A DNA stretch of 64,000 bases from Pseudomonas capsici (GTDB taxonomy: Bacteria > Pseudomonadota > Gammaproteobacteria > Pseudomonadales > Pseudomonadaceae), in the NCBI RefSeq assembly GCF_017165765.1, contig NZ_JAFGZD010000004.1, positions 248,001 through 312,000 on the forward strand, in the 5' to 3' direction. The first letter of the stretch is position 1. Each line of letters starts with the position of its first letter. The notes beneath the pieces were generated by a model. The model was not told the origin of the DNA. It ran no database searches and was given only the letters and a program-made list of their open reading frames with translations. The position numbers and the translations under genes are program-made. Positions 60,214 to 64,000 of the stretch are shown here, piece after piece.

Positions 60214-61893
60214 TCAGTCGGCCAGGGCGATGGGGCCGATATCGTGAAAGACATCGCCCGGCCCCGGGTTTTCCGGGGACGTCTTGCCGCCAAAGTGAGT
60301 CATGATGCCCCACACGGCGTTCAATGATGTCTGTACCGCGCCCTCGACCCAGGCGGGGGTCCAGGATATGTCGTCGCCAGCCAGGAACATGCCGCGATGT
60401 TCGGCAGGCATGTCCTGTTGCATGAAGTGCGAGTACATCCGCTGGTTATAGCGGTAATGGCCCGGCAGCGCACCTTTGAAGGCACCGAGGAAATGCGGGT
60501 CGGCTTCCCATGAAATGGTGATCGGGTCACCGATGATGCGCGCGGCGATATCCACTTTCGGATAGATCTTCTTCAGGGCATCCAGCGCCAGTTTCACCCG
60601 CTTGTCGATAGGCTGCGGCAGCATCTTCAAAGCGTCGCTCATCCACGAATAGGACAGGCAGATCACGCCAGGCTTGTCATCGCCGTTATCGAACAGGTAA
60701 GTGCCTCGGGTCAGCCGGTCGGTAAGGGTCATGCTCATGAGGTCGCGACCGGTTTCCGGGTCTTTGTCTTTCCAGAACGGGCGATCCACCATGACGAAGG
60801 TTTTCGAGGACTGCATGTAACGGGTGCGGTCCAGGGCCATCCACATCTTTTGCGAGAACAGCGACTCTTCACACTCGATCTGCGTAGTCAGCAACCAGCT
60901 CTGGCAGGTAGTCAGCACCGCCGAGTAATGCCGCGTATCGCCCCAGTTGTCGGTGACGGCCAGGTTGCCGTCCTCGGCCCGCGCAATGCGTTTGACCCCG
61001 GTACGTGGTGCGCCACGATGCAGCGACGACAGGCTGGTGCCTTCTGGCCAGTGGGCACAACGCTCCGGCACATGACGCCAGATGCCCAGCGGAACCTGTT
61101 CCACGCCGCCCACGATCAGGTGCTGGTTTTCGTCGCAGTTGGTCATGACCACGCGGAAGATTTCCAGCATCGAGTTGGGGAAGTCCGAGTCCCAGCCGCC
61201 AGTGCCGAAACCCACCTGACCAAACACCTCCCGGTGATAGAACGACAGTTTGGCGAAGGCTTTGGAGGTGGCGACGAAGTCGTAGAAGGTGCGGTCGTCC
61301 CACAGCGGAACCAGCTTGTTCCACAGTTCCTTGAGCCGCGGTACATCGCGGTCGCGGATGGCCTGCTGGATATCGGAGAACTGCGAGCCACATTCCAGGG
61401 CATCCGCCCATGCGTCGGCCACTTCCTGAAAGAGTGCAGGCAGGTCCGACAGCTTTTGTGCGTAGTAAGTCGTGCCTTCCAGATCGATGACGGTGCTACC
61501 CGACGCCGCTGTCAGCGGGTTGGGGAAGGGGCTGGACTCAAGACCCAGCTTGTCGACGTAGTGATAGAACGCGGTGGACGACACGGGAAAGCGCATGCCG
61601 CCCAGCTCCGCGATGATGCCGTCGGCACCTTCAAAGGCCTGAGAGCGCAGGCGGCCACCCATTTTCGAGGCTTCGTAAACGACAGGCTTGAGGCCCAGTT
61701 TCATCAACTCATAAGCCGCCACCAACCCTGCGATACCGGCACCAATGATCGCAACTTCCTTGCCGTGGTTTTCTGCCGGAATGCTGCCCAGGCCTGCCGG
61801 ATGCTCGATCCAGTCATCAAAGGCAAAAGGAAAGTCAGGGCCAAAAATGGTGATCGGCTTTTTGCCGTCCTGGGGGTGACGATTGTTTTTCAT
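60214..61893 (-). CDS. davB: L-lysine 2-monooxygenase
   Basis: FAD enzyme that converts L-lysine to 5-aminopentanamide with CO2 release. 559 residues from ATG 61893 (KNNRHPQDGKKPITIFGPD); the longer frame to 61926 is unnecessary. FAD-binding GAGIAG at 51-56, then KMGGRLRSQAF and ELGGMRFPVSS; GDDISWTPAWVEGAVQTSLNA near the end is the amine-oxidase FAD closing motif. Same superfamily as the auxin enzyme tryptophan 2-monooxygenase (IaaM), but the length and near-identity in remembered blocks to P. putida DavB and the davA neighbour favour lysine. Confidence 0.88.
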   Translation of the reverse strand: MKNNRHPQDGKKPITIFGPDFPFAFDDWIEHPAGLGSIPAENHGKEVAIIGAGIAGLVAAYELMKLGLKPVVYEASKMGGRLRSQAFEGADGIIAELGGMRFPVSSTAFYHYVDKLGLESSPFPNPLTAASGSTVIDLEGTTYYAQKLSDLPALFQEVADAWADALECGSQFSDIQQAIRDRDVPRLKELWNKLVPLWDDRTFYDFVATSKAFAKLSFYHREVFGQVGFGTGGWDSDFPNSMLEIFRVVMTNCDENQHLIVGGVEQVPLGIWRHVPERCAHWPEGTSLSSLHRGAPRTGVKRIARAEDGNLAVTDNWGDTRHYSAVLTTCQSWLLTTQIECEESLFSQKMWMALDRTRYMQSSKTFVMVDRPFWKDKDPETGRDLMSMTLTDRLTRGTYLFDNGDDKPGVICLSYSWMSDALKMLPQPIDKRVKLALDALKKIYPKVDIAARIIGDPITISWEADPHFLGAFKGALPGHYRYNQRMYSHFMQQDMPAEHRGMFLAGDDISWTPAWVEGAVQTSLNAVWGIMTHFGGKTSPENPGPGDVFHDIGPIALAD

Positions 61894-62073
61894 GACAGAC
61901 CTTGATTCGGCTACAGCGAAAACCACAGTCTAGATAAGCGTGAGCACGTTAATAAGACGCAAAGTGTCGTCGTTATGATGTAATTTTGTTCAATATGACG
62001 ATACTGGCGGTCATTTTGTCGATTGTGGCTGCACAAGCGAGCCAGTGAGGTCTGGCTCGCGGGTGTGGCTGCG

Positions 62074-63117
62074 TCAGGCATCCATGGCGGGAAGTTGTTG
62101 CTCGATGACGCCAAGCCATCCCATGCCCGGCCAGGTTTCAAAGCCGGGCGTCAGTGCATAGCCCTGAATGGCTTGGGCCTGCTGGGTGCTGTACCCGCTT
62201 TTCTGTCCTCCCTTGGTCTGCAACTGGATGGGGTCTCCGAGCTGGGTTTCGGGGTCCGAGCTGGCAATTATCCGGTGATTGGCATCGACCATCATGACCC
62301 GGCTGCGTGCACGTTCCTCGTCGCTCAGGCGAACGCCCTCAATCACTGAACTGGCCTGACTCTGCCAGTCGAAGAAAATACCGATGACGCCGCTGACGGG
62401 GCTTTGAGCGCCTGCCTTGCTGCGCACTGCTGCACTGAACGCGCATGTCTGCGAGTTGTTCAATAACGGTTCTACAGCCACTTGCCCCGCGTAGTACTGA
62501 TCGCTGGAGCTGTGACGCAATGCATTCTTGAACCAGGGCTCTTCGGCGACATTGGCTCCCATGACTTTCTCATAGGTTTCGGCACGGCCACAGGCCACAA
62601 CCCGGCCTGTCGTGTCGGCAACCCATATGTCCAGGTAGACGGTGTAACTGTCCAGAATGATGCCCAGGCGTTTGCTGGCATGGGCGCAGGTCTGCAAAGT
62701 CTGATCGGCAAGCATGTCGACCAGCGAGGTATCCGTGGCCCACCAGCGTACGTCACAGGTTCGTTCGTACAGGTTACGGTCGATGATTTCGATCATGTTC
62801 AGTGACAGGTCGGCCAGGCGCTGACCGCGCATATCGAAACACATGCTCTGGCCCAGCTCGATCAACTGGTTGACCGAAGCTTGCAAGTCATGAGTCAGGG
62901 CAGCGGCGACCCTGGAGACACGCTCGGAGATATTCTTGACCTCTTCGGCCACCACCGAGAAACCTTTGCCTGCGCTGCCGGCATGCGCCGCCTCGATCAG
63001 GGCATTGATTGCCAGCAGGCGTGTCTGTCGGGTGATGACTTGAATATCACTGACGCCCCGATTGGCTAACGCCTCTACTTCTTTGGACAGGATGACGATC
63101 CGCTCTGGCTCAATCAT
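62074..63117 (-). CDS. Soluble chemoreceptor-like protein with C-terminal Cache domain
   Basis: 347 residues with no signal or membrane segment. Residues ~20-75 are a chemoreceptor signalling tip (ITRQTRLLAINALIEAAHAG followed by SAGKGFSVVAEEVKNISERV). Residues ~125-335 look like a Cache-type sensor: RWWATDTSLVDML, LGIILDSYTVYLDIWVADTTGRVVACG, PWFKNAL, GIFFDWQ. The order, signalling first and sensor last, is the reverse of a normal transmembrane receptor, and the methylation helices are short or absent. It may feed a cytoplasmic array or a non-chemotaxis CheA, or just be a reduced signalling protein. The 295 bp upstream are non-coding. Confidence 0.75.
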   Translation of the reverse strand: MIEPERIVILSKEVEALANRGVSDIQVITRQTRLLAINALIEAAHAGSAGKGFSVVAEEVKNISERVSRVAAALTHDLQASVNQLIELGQSMCFDMRGQRLADLSLNMIEIIDRNLYERTCDVRWWATDTSLVDMLADQTLQTCAHASKRLGIILDSYTVYLDIWVADTTGRVVACGRAETYEKVMGANVAEEPWFKNALRHSSSDQYYAGQVAVEPLLNNSQTCAFSAAVRSKAGAQSPVSGVIGIFFDWQSQASSVIEGVRLSDEERARSRVMMVDANHRIIASSDPETQLGDPIQLQTKGGQKSGYSTQQAQAIQGYALTPGFETWPGMGWLGVIEQQLPAMDA

Positions 63118-63412
63118 TTTCGTTCTACTTGAAAAATGTGGGAGTGGCGGCAGAGTTCTCGAAACTCGAGAGGGTAAAACTGAAAAAGGGCCTGTTGGCC
63201 CCTCTATGTTGTCCCTGATTTATTATTTGTTTATTGATGGCGTCCCTGATGCGTGCAAATTATCTGAAAAACTTCGGCGATGTCATCTTGCCTGTATTTA
63301 GTTTCAGTTATTGTTCAATAATGTCGCAATAAGGTAGGTGGAAGTCGTAACTGGATTTCAAGTGGGAGTAGTTATCCACTTTCAAGCCGGTCAGCCATTT
63401 ATATAAGTCTGG
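63118..63412. other. Intergenic stretch upstream of the Cache protein gene
   Basis: No credible gene. A small GGGCC/GGCCC hairpin lies near 63189-63203, a dyad AGTTCTCGAAACTCGAGAG near 63151-63169, and a partial DnaA box TTATCCACT near 63371. AT-richer than neighbouring genes. Confidence 0.45.
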
Positions 63413-63874
63413 TCAAACCGCGTGACCACGATCAATCTTGCTGCTGAGAATGATCGAAGTGGTGGTCTTTTCCACACCATCGATACTGCCGATCAGGTCC
63501 AGCAACTGGTCCAGTTGTTCCGGCGAATCGGTGCGCAGCCAGGCGACATAATCGAACTCGCCACTGACGGCGCATAACTGCTGAACCTGCGCCAGGGTAC
63601 TGAGCCGACGCAGCACCTCTTTGCCCGAACGAGGCTGGACGGTAATGCCGACATAGGCCTGCAGGCCGCCGTCCACGACACGCTGACTCAGGCGCACGCC
63701 ATAACCGGTAATGACTTTGGTGCTTTCCAGGCGGGCGAGGCGTGAAGTGACAGTGGTGCGGGCAATACCCAGTTGCCGCGCCAGCATGGCTACGCTTTCC
63801 CGGGCATTGAGTTGCAGGGCTGCAATCAACTGGCGGTCGATATCGTCCAGAGCGAGAGGGCGGCTATCGGACAC
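63413..63874 (-). CDS. Lrp/AsnC-family transcriptional regulator
   Basis: 153 residues from GTG 63874 (SD GAAGGAGA). N-terminal winged HTH (about 8-60: DDIDRQLIAALQLNARESVAMLARQLG) and RAM/AsnC ligand-binding domain (about 70-145, ending TTTSIILSSKIDRG). Lrp-type regulators commonly answer amino acids. P. putida has, as I remember, an AsnC-type gene next to davB, so lysine or 5-aminovalerate control of davBA is plausible, though a Cache gene and 1.5 kb separate them here. Probably cotranscribed with the gene entering from the right edge. Confidence 0.92.
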   Translation of the reverse strand: MSDSRPLALDDIDRQLIAALQLNARESVAMLARQLGIARTTVTSRLARLESTKVITGYGVRLSQRVVDGGLQAYVGITVQPRSGKEVLRRLSTLAQVQQLCAVSGEFDYVAWLRTDSPEQLDQLLDLIGSIDGVEKTTTSIILSSKIDRGHAV

Positions 63875-63885
63875 GGTGCTCTCCT

Positions 63886-64000
63886 TCAGAATTTCCAGCG
63901 TCTGGCGGTCTTGGACAGGCGTTCCTGCAGGCCATCGAGGTTGTGGGCCAGTTGCCGGGTCATCAAGTGGTAACCGGTCAGCTCGGCAGGGATCTCAGCC
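63886..64000 (-). CDS. C-terminal end of an unrecognised gene (partial)
   Basis: On the minus strand an open frame runs from the right edge to TGA at 63886-63888 and gives about 37 residues: AEIPAELTGYHLMTRQLAHN followed by LDGLQERLSKTARRWKF. The end is basic and probably helical. It stops 11 bp before the Lrp-type gene start, so the two likely form an operon. Too little is present to name it. Confidence 0.55.
   Translation of the reverse strand, partial: AEIPAELTGYHLMTRQLAHNLDGLQERLSKTARRWKF

Noticed and set aside
60214..61893. DavB as the auxin-forming tryptophan 2-monooxygenase IaaM
   Set aside because: Same superfamily, but the N-terminus and internal blocks match lysine monooxygenase and the amidase partner is DavA-like, not the IaaH type.

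Overview
The window is ordinary Pseudomonas chromosome. The order serB - PilZ-type effector - psd - rhdA - HDOD gene - motAB - rsgA - orn - queG - nnr - tsaE - amiB - mutL - miaA - hfq - hflX - hflKC - hisZ - purA - rnr - rlmB - rpsF - rpsR - rplI - dnaB - ygiQ - transglutaminase/ATP-grasp genes - azurin - nadE - pncB - branched-chain amino acid ABC operon - SDR follows, as I remember it, the PAO1 gene order. An active-site peptide typical of Azotobacter/Pseudomonas RhdA, P. putida-type DavA/DavB proteins and several REP families also point to a non-aeruginosa Pseudomonas (fluorescens/putida/syringae side). No insertion sequence, prophage, CRISPR array, rRNA or obvious frameshift was seen.

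Layout. 1-4.2 kb: end of parC, a PqiC-like lipoprotein, then divergent ytjB/ahpA-like and serB. 4.2-9.6 kb (minus): a FimW-like c-di-GMP effector, then the tight group HDOD - rhdA - psd. 9.8-11.7 kb: motAB stator genes. 11.7-15.3 kb: rsgA, orn, a TRIC-like channel and queG. 15.3-25.4 kb: a compact plus-strand block (nnr, tsaE, amiB, mutL, miaA, hfq, hflX, hflK, hflC) joining metabolite repair, tRNA modification, cell separation, mismatch repair and RNA/protein quality control. 25.7-30.3 kb: hisZ, purA and a chemoreceptor. 30.4-30.9 kb: two copies of tRNA-Leu(CAG), each with its own promoter and terminator. 31-38.2 kb: rnr-rlmB, then rpsF-rpsR-membrane protein-rplI and dnaB. 38.4-40.7 kb: a YgiQ-type radical SAM enzyme.

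41-48 kb holds the least understood system: a transglutaminase/amidoligase fusion, a circularly permuted ATP-grasp/alpha-E fusion and a second transglutaminase, coupled by short or overlapping junctions. The domains predict ATP-dependent peptide or isopeptide bond formation plus hydrolysis or transfer, with no known substrate. Azurin, nadE and pncB follow. 51.3-56.5 kb is a branched-chain amino acid type ABC importer behind a consensus sigma-54 promoter with repeated upstream motifs. 56.6-57.2 kb is a long AT-richer intergenic region with three perfect DnaA boxes. 57.2-64 kb: an SDR, an AGE-family sugar isomerase, the lysine-degrading davB-davA pair, a soluble Cache/chemoreceptor-like protein, an Lrp/AsnC regulator (possibly for davBA) and the end of an unrecognised gene.

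The intergenic spaces carry at least two REP/REPIN families and two sites of an AGCTTGA-type repeat. All identifications are by reading the sequence; no searches were run and comparisons with other genomes are from memory.
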